This document shows positions 1 through 7,732 of a stretch of DNA of 36,412 nt, in pieces. Location: NCBI GenBank assembly GCA_903900805.1, contig CAIUOP010000046.1:1-36412 (forward strand), given 5' to 3'. The stretch's first letter is position 1. Each line of letters begins with the position of its first letter. This stretch comes from an uncultured beta proteobacterium. GTDB taxonomy: Bacteria > Pseudomonadota > Gammaproteobacteria > Burkholderiales > Burkholderiaceae. Position numbers and translations under genes: made by a program. Below the pieces are notes generated by a model, which saw only the letters and a list, made by a program, of their open reading frames with translations, was not told where the DNA came from and ran no database searches.

Positions 1-19
1 ATAAGGCACAACTTTCGCT
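1..19 (-). ncRNA. Start of a putative group I intron in the tRNA anticodon loop (partial)
   Basis: The 19 nt after the anticodon CAU form a convincing P1 helix with the exon. Exon CAU pairs with an internal guide GUG, giving the U.G wobble at the splice site. Intron AGC pairs with GUU and is closed by a GAAA tetraloop. CCUUAU then follows, where P2 would begin. It is established that a small self-splicing group I intron interrupts tRNA-Ile(CAU) of the betaproteobacterium Azoarcus in the anticodon loop, using CAU/GUG for P1. The intron core (P3-P8) is outside the window, so the call rests on P1, position and host tRNA only. Confidence 0.6.
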
Positions 20-56
20 ATGAGTCCTCTGCTCTAACCAACTGAGCTATGGGCCC
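20..56 (-). tRNA. tRNA(CAU), Ile2 or elongator Met, 5' exon (interrupted, partial)
   Basis: Read on the minus strand, 56 to 20 gives a clean tRNA 5' half: acceptor strand GGGCCCA, D-arm GCTC/GAGC around AGTTGGTTA, then the 5' anticodon stem GAGGA and the loop bases CT-CAT. The anticodon CAU ends at 20. The expected continuation (AA plus the 3' stem strand TCCTY) is absent. It is replaced by sequence that looks like a group I intron start. CAU with this body is found in tRNA-Ile2 (lysidine-modified) and in elongator tRNA-Met, and the half present cannot separate them. The 3' exon must lie left of the window if the gene is intact. Alternative: a truncated tRNA relic. Confidence 0.72.
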
Positions 57-66
57 TAAAACTGTT

Positions 67-171
67 TTTACTACACACCTTACTGCTGGTGTTTACCACT
101 GCAAAACCACACTAAAACCGCATTTACTACACACCTCGGTTTTTGCCTTGGTGTGTAAGCGGTGTGTAAGC
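67..171. repeat. Cluster of ACACACC / GGTGTGT repeats, possible integrase arm sites
   Basis: A 14-bp direct repeat TTTACTACACACCT occurs at 67-80 and 123-136. Its inverted, slightly different form GGTGTGTAAGC occurs twice in exact tandem at 150-160 and 161-171. A weaker half site (GGTGTTTAC) is at 88-96. TACACACC at 128-135 can pair with GGTGTGTA at 150-157. Short repeats in both orientations beside a tRNA fragment are what attachment-site arms of tyrosine integrases look like, but no integrase gene is in the window. The whole non-coding stretch 1-300 otherwise shows only the two tRNA halves. Confidence 0.5.
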
Positions 172-248
172 AATTTTAACTACCTAATCGACCACTAACC
201 TCTTGAAATCATTGAGATCTTTGTTACAAGACCCCTAGGGCTTCTTTC

Positions 249-287
249 TTATGAGTCCTCTGCTCTAACCAACTGAGCTATAGGCCC
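249..287 (-). pseudogene. Orphan 5' half of a CAU tRNA
   Basis: The minus strand from 287 reads GGGCCTA-TA-GCTC-AGTTGGTTA-GAGC-A-GAGGA-CTCATAA, a tRNA 5' half through the whole anticodon loop. It differs from the left-edge copy by one base in its first 37 nt (GGGCCTA against GGGCCCA). The following sequence GAAAGAAGCCC cannot pair with the anticodon stem. No T-arm or 3' acceptor strand (TAGGCCC) occurs before the next tRNA half begins at 56. It lies 13 nt past the rpoD stop, in the same orientation. It is best read as a displaced or duplicated half left by an integration or duplication event. It is unlikely to be a working tRNA. Confidence 0.7.
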
Positions 288-300
288 GTTAATCTTTGGA

Positions 301-2727
301 TCAATCTTCCTCAAGGAAAGTTTTGAGTTTGTCGCTACGACTTGGATGACGCATTTTTCTCAAGGCTTTCGCTTCTATCTGACGAATACGTTCGCGTGTT
401 ACATCAAATTGTTTGCCTACTTCTTCGAGGGTATGGTCTGTACTCATCTCAACACCAAAGCGCATACGCAATACTTTTGCCTCACGTGGTGTTAATGAAT
501 CTAAAACATCTTTAACGACATCACGCATTGATTCGTGCAAGGCTGCTTCAGCTGGAGCAAGCGTATTGCCATCCTCAATGAAGTCGCCCAAATGAGAATC
601 TTCATCATCACCAATTGGCGTCTCCATGGAGATTGGCTCTTTGGCAATCTTCATAATCTTACGAATCTTGTCTTCTGGAATTTCCATCTTCAGTGCCAAG
701 GTTGCAGCATCTGGCTCATGACCAGTTTCTTGCAAGATCTGACGGCTGATGCGGTTCATCTTATTGATGGTCTCGATCATATGAACAGGAATGCGGATTG
801 TTCTTGCTTGGTCGGCAATAGAACGGGTAATTGCCTGACGAATCCACCATGTAGCATAGGTAGAGAACTTATAACCACGACGATATTCAAACTTATCTAC
901 CGCCTTCATCAAGCCGATATTACCTTCTTGAATCAAATCCAAGAACTGCAAACCACGGTTGGTGTATTTCTTGGCGATTGAGATTACCAAACGTAAGTTG
1001 GCTACAGTCATCTCACGTTTCGCTTCACGCGCGCGCTTCTCACCAGCAGTCATCTGCTTATTCACTTCTTTTAACTCTGGCAATGGAATAACTACACGGG
1101 TCTGAATATCAATTAACTTTTGTTGAAGTTCCTGAATTGCAGGCACGTTACGTTGCAAAAGTGCACTGTAAGGCTTGTTCTCTTTCAGCAACTTTTCAGT
1201 CCAAGTCAGATTCATAGACATCTTCGGGAAGTCTTTTAATACTTCACTACGATTGACGCCAACTTTATCCACTAACAAACTGACGATGCCACGCTCAAGC
1301 TTCCATACTTGGTCCACTTGGGAGCGCATGGTGTCGCATAACTTCTCAACACTCTTTGCAGTTAAGCGGAAACCCAATAACTCGCCACGAATCAGATCTT
1401 GTGCCTTGATATAAGCAGGGCAGTTGTAACCATCCTTATCAAAAGCGCGACGCATTTTGTCGGATTGGGTGCGAACAATAGCAAATTTCTCGAGAGAGAT
1501 TTGTTTTAGTTCTTCGAGCTGTTTAGCATTGGCTGTTGCAGCTGCGCCTCCACCGCCTTCATCATCACCCTCTACTTCACCTTCTTCAGCATCAGGATCA
1601 ATCTCTGGCTCCTCAGGTCCCAACTTAATATCTTCAGCATTGGGGTCAACTAAGCCATCCACAAACTGATCAATCTCCATCTCACCACTTGCAATCTTTT
1701 CAGCGTTACTGAGGATTTCGCCAATCGTAACAGGGCAAGCAGCTAAGGCCATCACCATATCTTTTAAGCCTGCTTCAATCTTCTTCGCAATCACAATCTC
1801 GCCTTCGCGAGTCAGAAGATCTACAGTACCCATCTCACGCATATACATACGGACGGGATCGGTAGTGCGGCCGAATTCTGAATCAACCGTAGAAAGGGCT
1901 GCTTCAGCCTTTTCTTCAGCCTCTTCTTCAGAAGCCGCAGCTTCCGTGTTGTCAGACAGAATTAATGTTTCTGCGTCTGGAGCCTGTTCATAAACGGTGA
2001 TACCGATGTCGTTTAACAAGCTAATTAAAGTCTCTAATGCATCCGCATCAGATAACTCATCAGACATCACGTCATTCATTTCACCATGGGTTAAGTAGCC
2101 CTTGGACATACCCATCTTGATTAAGGTCTTCAAACGAGCACGGCGTAACTCCTGCTGCTCTTCTGTACCCAATTGCTGGGCGGCAAATTCTTTTAAGAGC
2201 GCTTTCTCTTTTGCTTTACGCTCACGCGCTTTTTGGCGATCTGTTAATACTGGCTCCGCGCCATCAGCAGGAACTTCAACTTTTGCTTTACGACCGCGCT
2301 TTTTCTCTTCCTCAACTACCGGAGCAGCAGCGTCTTGCATCTTCGCCTTTTTGCCTTTGATTTCTTCAACTTTTGGCGCTGCAGAGGCCTTCGCTTGTTT
2401 GGCTGCCTCAAGCTTAGTAGATTTTGTAGACGCTGGCTTAGTAGCAGCTTTCACTGGTTTAGCTAGAGCTTTTGCAGTTGTCTTTACAGTTTTTGTAGGC
2501 TTGGCAGCAGCCTTCGTTTTGGGTGCTGGCTTAGCAGCTGCTTTTTTGGCAACTGGTTTCGCGGCAACTTTTGCTTTTGGCTTAGCAGCTGGTTTAGCCG
2601 GAGCTTTTGCTTTTTTGGCAACTGGTTTCGCGGCAACTTTTGCTTTTGGCTTAGCAGCTGGTTTAGCCGGAGCTTTTGCTTTTTTAGCTACTGGTTTGGC
2701 GGGTTTTTTGGTCTTGGTATTAGGCAT
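301..2727 (-). CDS. rpoD: RNA polymerase primary sigma factor RpoD (sigma-70)
   Basis: This 808-residue primary sigma factor directs core RNA polymerase to housekeeping promoters. Visible parts in order: a Lys/Ala/Pro-rich extension (about 1-170); a region 1.1-like domain (about 185-255); region 1.2 with [11 protein letters not shown]; an acidic, Gly-rich non-conserved insert (DDEGGGG); region 2 with [20 protein letters not shown] and the -10-melting segment [14 protein letters not shown]; region 3; and region 4 with the helix-turn-helix [20 protein letters not shown] near the C terminus. E. coli RpoD has 613 residues. The excess is mostly the basic tail, a style seen in other Burkholderiales. 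It is the last gene of the rpsU-yqeY-dnaG-rpoD run and also has a -10-like box of its own about 135 bp upstream. Confidence 0.97.
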   Translation of the reverse strand: MPNTKTKKPAKPVAKKAKAPAKPAAKPKAKVAAKPVAKKAKAPAKPAAKPKAKVAAKPVAKKAAAKPAPKTKAAAKPTKTVKTTAKALAKPVKAATKPASTKSTKLEAAKQAKASAAPKVEEIKGKKAKMQDAAAPVVEEEKKRGRKAKVEVPADGAEPVLTDRQKARERKAKEKALLKEFAAQQLGTEEQQELRRARLKTLIKMGMSKGYLTHGEMNDVMSDELSDADALETLISLLNDIGITVYEQAPDAETLILSDNTEAAASEEEAEEKAEAALSTVDSEFGRTTDPVRMYMREMGTVDLLTREGEIVIAKKIEAGLKDMVMALAACPVTIGEILSNAEKIASGEMEIDQFVDGLVDPNAEDIKLGPEEPEIDPDAEEGEVEGDDEGGGGAAATANAKQLEELKQISLEKFAIVRTQSDKMRRAFDKDGYNCPAYIKAQDLIRGELLGFRLTAKSVEKLCDTMRSQVDQVWKLERGIVSLLVDKVGVNRSEVLKDFPKMSMNLTWTEKLLKENKPYSALLQRNVPAIQELQQKLIDIQTRVVIPLPELKEVNKQMTAGEKRAREAKREMTVANLRLVISIAKKYTNRGLQFLDLIQEGNIGLMKAVDKFEYRRGYKFSTYATWWIRQAITRSIADQARTIRIPVHMIETINKMNRISRQILQETGHEPDAATLALKMEIPEDKIRKIMKIAKEPISMETPIGDDEDSHLGDFIEDGNTLAPAEAALHESMRDVVKDVLDSLTPREAKVLRMRFGVEMSTDHTLEEVGKQFDVTRERIRQIEAKALRKMRHPSRSDKLKTFLEED
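2541..2678 (-). repeat. Perfect 69-bp tandem duplication inside rpoD
   Basis: Bases 2541-2609 and 2610-2678 are identical. Shifting by 69 bp gives exact identity over 78 positions (2539-2616 against 2608-2685), and a diverged third start follows at 2679. In protein this is a 23-residue unit, P12-K34 and P35-K57, of [20 protein letters not shown] type. The frame is kept, so copy number can change without breaking RpoD. Identity at synonymous sites points to a recent duplication or ongoing conversion. Confidence 0.93.
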
Positions 2728-2861
2728 TTATTAGCGCTTACTCACATTACTGTTATTGATATCGACTGATTAAGTACAGCCCCGTAGTTCACTTGCCCCA
2801 AATTTCATCAAAATAAAGCGCAAGTAGTTGAATTAATTCATTTTTTTCTTGGGAACAGAGG

Positions 2862-2867
2862 ATTATA
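2862..2867 (-). promoter_or_regulatory. Putative rpoD promoter -10 box
   Basis: The minus strand carries a perfect TATAAT here, in the 223-bp gap between dnaG and rpoD. It implies transcription starting near 2855 and a leader of roughly 128 nt. No good -35 lies 16-18 bp upstream, so the promoter would be weak or activator-dependent. An AT-rich inverted repeat sits directly upstream. Confidence 0.4.
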
Positions 2868-2880
2868 GTCGATTGCGACT

Positions 2881-2905
2881 TTTTTAGCCCCCAATTAGCT
2901 AAAAA
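2881..2905. repeat. Inverted repeat upstream of the rpoD -10 box
   Basis: TTTTTAGC (2881-2888) is the exact inverse complement of GCTAAAAA (2898-2905), with a 9-nt spacer. It covers the place where a -35 element for the rpoD-proximal -10 would lie. It lacks the GC-rich stem plus U-run of an intrinsic terminator in the minus direction. An operator or a weak dnaG 3' hairpin are both possible. Confidence 0.35.
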
Positions 2906-2950
2906 TATGGGGTAATTTCAGGCTATTCCTAGGGGTGAGTGCGTAAATTC

Positions 2951-4876
2951 TTAGGAGAATTTCAGTTTCTCGCCCAATTCACGATATCTAGCTCGATCTT
3001 GGTCGTTAGCAGTGTTGCCGGCAATCTTTTGCGCAATTGCGGTCATTTCTTGCTTCAGATGGGTCAGCTCCAGCTTCTTAAAGGCACCATCTAAATCTGC
3101 CTTAGCACCCTTAAGGTCTACATCAGAGCCCATGACCCGATTTCTCAATACTTCGTATAAAGGAGCAAATTCACTGCGCGATAGCTGGTCCTGGAACATC
3201 GCAAAAGCACCAGCACCTACGGTTGCATTCTTGCCGTCCTCATCTGGAATCAGCTCAACTAAGTCACATTGGGATAAAAGGTCTTGCATCAGAGCGAGTG
3301 CTTTTTCTGATCTTTGCTCCGCAGCTTTGAGAGCGAGTGCGCGCTGATTAGCATCCAGCGCTTTGCCTAAATGGGGAAACTGAATCAGCACACGTAACAT
3401 TTGCTCCGCTAAATCAGTAGGCGCTTTTGGTGGTTCAATGTTTTGTATAGCAACGCGTTTTGCAGAACCTTTGGAGGCTTGCCAAGGTGCACCTTGCCTA
3501 TTATTGTTAGAAAAATTATTGGGATTATTTTGCGATCTAGCTTGCTGAACGATAGCTGGTGCGACTGTTAAACCACAGAAAGCTTCAAGCTCTGCTGGCG
3601 TTGTGTTTGTGCGAATCGCCAGCTCACGTAAAATCTGAGTGCGCAATGCAATTGGTGGCATAGACAGCAATAATGGCTTGGCAGCATGATGCGTATGCGC
3701 TCTGCCTTCAGGGGTAGTTAGCTCATGCGCTTCGCTCACAACCTTAAAGAAGAAACTTGAGATTGACATTGCCTCTTTAATTACTTTTTCAAAGGCAGGT
3801 GCCCCATAAGCACGTACATAGCTATCGGGATCATGTTCGGTTGGTAAAAATAAGAAACGAATTTCTTTATCGTCAGACATGAGTGGCAAACACGCCTCAA
3901 GCGCACGCTGTGCTGCACGTTGACCAGCTGAGTCACCATCAAATGAGAAAACCACTTTGTCCGTTTGTCTGAGCAGCATACGTACGTGGTTTGCAGTACA
4001 TGCCGTACCTAAGGTTGCTACTGCATTGGGGAAGCCTAATTGCGCTAGTGCAACTACATCCATGTAGCCTTCACATACCAAAACATATTCTTGTGCACGG
4101 ATCGCTTGTCTTGCTTCAAATAATCCATACAACGTATTGCCTTTTGAGAACAGAGGTGTCTCAGGAGAATTTAAATACTTAGGTTCGCCTTGATCCAGAA
4201 TACGACCGCCAAAGCCAATGGTTTGACCTTTAGGATTACGAATGGGGAACATGATGCGATCACGGAAACGATCGTAACGCTTGACTGGCGAGCCTTCAGA
4301 CTGCTCCCCCTGAATCAGTAAGCCGCCTTCTACCAAAGTTTTTGCGACCTCATCATTAGTGTAAGAGCCAAACACCGCTTCAAGACCTTGCCAACCATCT
4401 GGGGAATAACCTAAGGCATAGCGTTTTGCGATCTCACCAGTCAGTCCACGACCCTTCAAATACTCTACTGCTCGTGTATTCCCTTTGAGCTGCTGGCGAT
4501 ACCAATCAGCAGCCGAGCTCATGACCTCACTTAAGGCCATTGCTTGCTGCGCTCTTGCGACATCATTTGCAGTACGTTCTTCTCGGGGCACATCTAGACC
4601 TGCAGAGCGGGCTAGATCTTCAATCGCATCTACATAACCCAGACCCGAATACTCCATCAAAAAGCTAATGGCAGAACCATGCGCCCCACAGCCAAAGCAG
4701 TGATAGAACTGCTTCGTAGGTGAAACGGAAAATGAAGGGGACTTTTCTGAATGGAAGGGGCACAAACCTTGGTAGTTTGCGCCGGCCTTTTTTAACTTTA
4801 CGTGTTGCCCAACCACATCAACGATGTCAACCCGATTTAAAAGATCGGCAATGAAGGATTGTGGAATAAGCGCCAT
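2951..4876 (-). CDS. dnaG: DNA primase DnaG
   Basis: This protein synthesises RNA primers at the replication fork together with DnaB helicase. The 641-residue protein begins with a CHC2 zinc-binding domain (C39, H42, C60, C63). The TOPRIM catalytic core follows, with EGYMD at 269-273 and FDGDSAG at 312-318. A low-complexity Asn/Gln linker follows (NNPNNFSNNNRQ). The C-terminal DnaB-interaction domain spans about 480-641. The length is slightly above E. coli DnaG (581). It sits 51 bp downstream of the YqeY gene and upstream of rpoD. The start ATG at 4876 has no obvious Shine-Dalgarno. A 7-bp inverted repeat (2945-2951 with 2956-2962) overlaps the stop codon. Confidence 0.97.
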   Translation of the reverse strand: MALIPQSFIADLLNRVDIVDVVGQHVKLKKAGANYQGLCPFHSEKSPSFSVSPTKQFYHCFGCGAHGSAISFLMEYSGLGYVDAIEDLARSAGLDVPREERTANDVARAQQAMALSEVMSSAADWYRQQLKGNTRAVEYLKGRGLTGEIAKRYALGYSPDGWQGLEAVFGSYTNDEVAKTLVEGGLLIQGEQSEGSPVKRYDRFRDRIMFPIRNPKGQTIGFGGRILDQGEPKYLNSPETPLFSKGNTLYGLFEARQAIRAQEYVLVCEGYMDVVALAQLGFPNAVATLGTACTANHVRMLLRQTDKVVFSFDGDSAGQRAAQRALEACLPLMSDDKEIRFLFLPTEHDPDSYVRAYGAPAFEKVIKEAMSISSFFFKVVSEAHELTTPEGRAHTHHAAKPLLLSMPPIALRTQILRELAIRTNTTPAELEAFCGLTVAPAIVQQARSQNNPNNFSNNNRQGAPWQASKGSAKRVAIQNIEPPKAPTDLAEQMLRVLIQFPHLGKALDANQRALALKAAEQRSEKALALMQDLLSQCDLVELIPDEDGKNATVGAGAFAMFQDQLSRSEFAPLYEVLRNRVMGSDVDLKGAKADLDGAFKKLELTHLKQEMTAIAQKIAGNTANDQDRARYRELGEKLKFS

Positions 4877-4927
4877 CAGGCTAGCAGTATGAAACTGTTT
4901 TACTTAGTTGGCTAGTCGCTTCATTAC

Positions 4928-5374
4928 TTACTTAGCGAGTGCGGCTTTTACTAAAGCAGATACCTTACCCATATCAGCCTTGCCAGCCAATTGGCCTTTC
5001 AGGGCGCCAATCACTTTACCCATATCCTGAGGACCAGTAGCGCCTGTGGAAGTAACTGCCGCAGCTACTGCAGCCTCTACTTCAGCATCAGACATTTGTG
5101 CAGGCAAATAGGCTTGCAAGATGAGCATTTCAGCAGCTTCGATTGCTACCAAATCATCACGATTGGCTTTTTCAAACTGAGAGATCGAGTCTTTACGCTG
5201 CTTCAGCATTTTTTCAATGATCGCAATCACTGCAGCATCATCCAGAACAACACGGTCATCAACCTCACGCTGTTTAATAGCCGCTAGTAGCAAGCGAATA
5301 GCCCCCAGACGTGCAGTATCTTTTGCACGCATGGCATTTTTCATATCTTCAGTGATTTGATCTTTTAGACTCAT
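4928..5374 (-). CDS. yqeY: GatB/YqeY domain protein
   Basis: A 148-residue all-helical protein of the YqeY family. It resembles the tail domain of the amidotransferase subunit GatB, which contacts tRNA, but the stand-alone YqeY proteins have no firmly established function. The start MSLKDQITEDMKNAMRAKD and the segment RLGAIRLLLAAIKQREVD are typical of the family. The C terminus has the usual MGKVIGALKGQLAGKADMGK. It lies between the rpsU terminator and dnaG, a common place for it outside enterobacteria. AGGA about 8 nt before the ATG supports the start. Confidence 0.92.
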   Translation of the reverse strand: MSLKDQITEDMKNAMRAKDTARLGAIRLLLAAIKQREVDDRVVLDDAAVIAIIEKMLKQRKDSISQFEKANRDDLVAIEAAEMLILQAYLPAQMSDAEVEAAVAAAVTSTGATGPQDMGKVIGALKGQLAGKADMGKVSALVKAALAK

Positions 5375-5427
5375 AGCATTTTCCTGATGTTGAATATATC
5401 TCGCTGTCTAACTATGGTTAGCAATTC

Positions 5428-5467
5428 AAAAAGCAAAAACCCGCTGCGTTTCACCGTCAGCGGGTTT
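5428..5467 (-). terminator. Intrinsic terminator after rpsU
   Basis: On the minus strand AAACCCGCTG (5467-5458) and CAGCGGGTTT (5446-5437) form a perfect 10-bp stem around an 11-nt loop, followed by TTGCTTTTTG. It separates rpsU from yqeY-dnaG-rpoD. In E. coli a terminator in the same relative place lets S21 be made in excess over primase. An equivalent attenuator role here is inferred. Confidence 0.85.
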
Positions 5468-5502
5468 CAAAGCTTCTCGGTGAAGAGAGCTTTTAAATTC
5501 TA

Positions 5503-5715
5503 TTAGTAAAGCTTCTTCGGCAACATTTGGCTACGAATACGCTTGTAATGGCGTTTTGCAGCGGCAGCCTTTTTACGCTTACGTTCAGCCGTTGGCTTCT
5601 CGTAAAACTCGCGGGCACGCAAGTCTGTCAAAAGGCCATTTTTTTCAATGGTGCGCTTGAAACGGCGCAATGCCACTTCAAATGGTTCGTTTTCGCGGAG
5701 GCGGACTGTAGTCAT
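5503..5715 (-). CDS. rpsU: 30S ribosomal protein bS21
   Basis: A 70-residue, strongly basic small-subunit protein needed for efficient initiation. It begins [20 protein letters not shown], carries the family's [20 protein letters not shown] segment, and ends in a [10 protein letters not shown] tail. The length is as expected for S21. It is first in the macromolecular synthesis operon, divergent from tsaD across 77 bp, an arrangement also seen in E. coli. The Shine-Dalgarno is weak (AAATAAGT upstream of ATG), which is not rare for this gene. Confidence 0.97.
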   Translation of the reverse strand: MTTVRLRENEPFEVALRRFKRTIEKNGLLTDLRAREFYEKPTAERKRKKAAAAKRHYKRIRSQMLPKKLY

Positions 5716-5768
5716 ACTTATTTAACTCGTATATGCTCGATAGATATCGAAAAATTAACTGAATTGCG

Positions 5769-5777
5769 ATTCTAGCA
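5769..5777 (-). promoter_or_regulatory. Putative rpsU extended -10 promoter
   Basis: The minus strand reads TGC-TAGAAT, an extended -10 with 5 of 6 matches to TATAAT. It places the start near 5762 and leaves a 46-nt rpsU leader. No strong -35 is visible, which fits an extended -10 type. The shared 77-bp region also has to hold the tsaD promoter, which I could not place. Confidence 0.42.
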
Positions 5778-5792
5778 CGACCAAACCAAAAA

Positions 5793-6872
5793 ATGATTGT
5801 TTTAGGGATAGAAACTTCTTGTGACGAGACTGGGGTGGCTTTATACAACACCACCCCTTGGGAGGAGGGCAAACCTGCATTCCAAGGTATTCTAGGCCAG
5901 GCTTTGCACTCCCAAATCGCCATGCATAAAGACTATGGTGGCGTGGTTCCAGAGCTAGCCTCAAGAGATCATATCCGACGGGTTTTACCCCTTTTAGACC
6001 AATCTTTAGGGCAATCTGGGCTCAAGTTGGCTGATATTGATGCGGTTGCCTTTACTCAGGGTCCAGGCCTTGCTGGAGCCCTTCTAGTGGGCAGTGCTTT
6101 TGCCAAATCGCTAGCCCAAGGGCTTAATTTGCCCTCAATTGGGGTTCACCACCTTGAGGGACATCTGCTTTCCCCACTTTTAGGTCAAACCACACCCCAG
6201 TTTCCCTTTATCGCACTACTGGTCTCGGGTGGTCACACCCAACTCATGAAAGTTTTGGGCATTGGCCAATACGAACTTTTAGGCGAAACCTTAGATGATG
6301 CTGCAGGCGAAGCGTTTGATAAGACCGCCAAATTATTAGGCTTAGATTACCCAGGTGGCGCTGCCATTTCCAAGCTGGCAGAAAAAGGACGGCCTGGAAG
6401 CTTTGATCTACCAAAACCCATGCTGCACTCTGGCGATTTGGATTTTTCTTTCTCAGGATTAAAGACTGCTGTTCTGAATCAAGTTAAAAAGTTTGCAGAG
6501 AAAAAGATTGGTGATCCTAGTGAGGTAATGCAATTTCAGGCAGATCTTGCGCGTAGCTTTGTTGACTCTATCGTTGCAGTGCTAGTAAGTAAATCAGAAA
6601 AAGCGCTTAAGCAAACTGGCTGCAAGCATTTAGTTCTCGCTGGTGGTGTGGGAGCTAACAAGCAACTCCGCAATGCGCTGAATGACAAAGCCCAAAAGAA
6701 TGCTTTTGAAGTGCACTACCCACCATTGGAACTATGCACAGATAATGGTGTCATGATTGCATTTGCAGGAGCGCTGCGTATGCTGGTAGAAAATAATGGC
6801 TCAACCACATCTGGAGCTTTCGACATCAAACCCCGCTGGGATTTGCATAGCAACAACCTAAAAAGATTATGA
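5793..6872 (+). CDS. tsaD: tRNA N6-adenosine threonylcarbamoyltransferase TsaD
   Basis: This enzyme transfers the threonylcarbamoyl group from TC-AMP to A37 of ANN-decoding tRNAs (t6A), working with TsaB, TsaE and TsaC in the cytoplasm. The 359-residue protein begins with the ASKHA-fold motif [18 protein letters not shown]. It has the metal-binding HLEGH (H120, H124), [20 protein letters not shown] and the nucleotide-binding [14 protein letters not shown]. The length is about 20 residues above E. coli TsaD. It is divergent from rpsU and converges on folE2 with a 7-bp gap, so there is no room for a terminator between the stops. Substrates of t6A include the CAU tRNA-Ile2 type whose halves lie at the left edge. 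Confidence 0.97.
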   Translation: MIVLGIETSCDETGVALYNTTPWEEGKPAFQGILGQALHSQIAMHKDYGGVVPELASRDHIRRVLPLLDQSLGQSGLKLADIDAVAFTQGPGLAGALLVGSAFAKSLAQGLNLPSIGVHHLEGHLLSPLLGQTTPQFPFIALLVSGGHTQLMKVLGIGQYELLGETLDDAAGEAFDKTAKLLGLDYPGGAAISKLAEKGRPGSFDLPKPMLHSGDLDFSFSGLKTAVLNQVKKFAEKKIGDPSEVMQFQADLARSFVDSIVAVLVSKSEKALKQTGCKHLVLAGGVGANKQLRNALNDKAQKNAFEVHYPPLELCTDNGVMIAFAGALRMLVENNGSTTSGAFDIKPRWDLHSNNLKRL

Positions 6873-6879
6873 AATCAGC

Positions 6880-7707
6880 TTATTTTGCGAAGCTAATTCT
6901 GGCAAAAGCACTGTGGTTATGAATTGACTCGAAGTTCTCGGCCTCAACTATAAAGGATCGGATACGCTGATCAGCCTTGAGATTGCCAGCCACATCACGA
7001 ACTAAATCCTCTACGAATTTAGGATTGCTATAAGAATGCTCTGTCACCCACTTCTCATCGGGACGTTTTAGCAAACCCCAAAGCTCACTAGAAGCTTCGC
7101 TTTCTGCAGCAGTAATTAAATCTTCCACTGTCATCTTTGTTTCTGAATCAAGCACTACGTCCATGATGACATGAGAGCGTTGATTGTGCGCCCCAAATTC
7201 TGAAATCTCTTTAGAGCAAGGACATAAACTCATTACTGGTACTTGAGCACGTAATCCCAGCTCGATATCCAATTTTCCTGCAGGATTCTTTTTAGCTTTT
7301 GCGATCCACGTCACTTCGTAATCCATTAAGCTTTCTACACCAGATACCGGCGCTGCTTTTTTAACGAAGTGGGTATAAGTAAACTGCACATGGCCTTCTT
7401 TAGCATCGAGTAAAGGCAACATGTCACACACCATAGCAACAACGGTTGCGCTATCAACGGCCATTTCTTGTTTTTGTAGAAGCGCCATGAAACGCGACAT
7501 ATGCGTTCCCTTCACGTGGGCAGGTAAAGCTACATCCATCTCAAAAGTTCCAACCGATGGGAAGTCCCCAGTTTTACTGCGAATGGTCAAGGGATGACGC
7601 ACACCACGAATACCAACCTGTTCAATCGGCAAAGCGCGCTCATCTAATGTGGATTGCACATCAGGCATTGCGCTGGCTTTCAGAAAGGCGGGGTTCATAT
7701 CATTCAT
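6880..7707 (-). CDS. folE2: GTP cyclohydrolase I type IB FolE2
   Basis: This enzyme converts GTP to 7,8-dihydroneopterin triphosphate, the first step of folate synthesis. It is the COG1469/FolE2 type, which can use metals other than zinc. I see the N-terminal [20 protein letters not shown], the segment [13 protein letters not shown] and, near residue 160, the metal-site motif [21 protein letters not shown] chose the ATG at 7707 (275 residues). The open frame runs up to a TTG at 7725 without a Shine-Dalgarno, and an ATG at 7698 is also possible. It is the last gene of xseB-ispA-dxs-folE2, 25 bp after dxs. Confidence 0.95.
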   Translation of the reverse strand: MNDMNPAFLKASAMPDVQSTLDERALPIEQVGIRGVRHPLTIRSKTGDFPSVGTFEMDVALPAHVKGTHMSRFMALLQKQEMAVDSATVVAMVCDMLPLLDAKEGHVQFTYTHFVKKAAPVSGVESLMDYEVTWIAKAKKNPAGKLDIELGLRAQVPVMSLCPCSKEISEFGAHNQRSHVIMDVVLDSETKMTVEDLITAAESEASSELWGLLKRPDEKWVTEHSYSNPKFVEDLVRDVAGNLKADQRIRSFIVEAENFESIHNHSAFARISFAK

Positions 7708-7732
7708 GGCTCTATTTTCAAGCAAAACGGGC

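Noticed and set aside
67..171. CRISPR array
   Set aside because: The repeats are only 11-14 bp, in mixed orientation and irregularly spaced.
57..250. A second group I intron after the orphan tRNA half
   Set aside because: The length is suitable, but I find no P1 with that exon, no P4-P7 core and no 3' exon before the next tRNA half.
2102..2734. A 210-codon open frame on the plus strand opposite the rpoD 5' end, rich in Ala/Phe/Leu
   Set aside because: It is the antisense image of the Lys/Ala/Pro-rich repeats of RpoD; low complexity and no ribosome-binding site.
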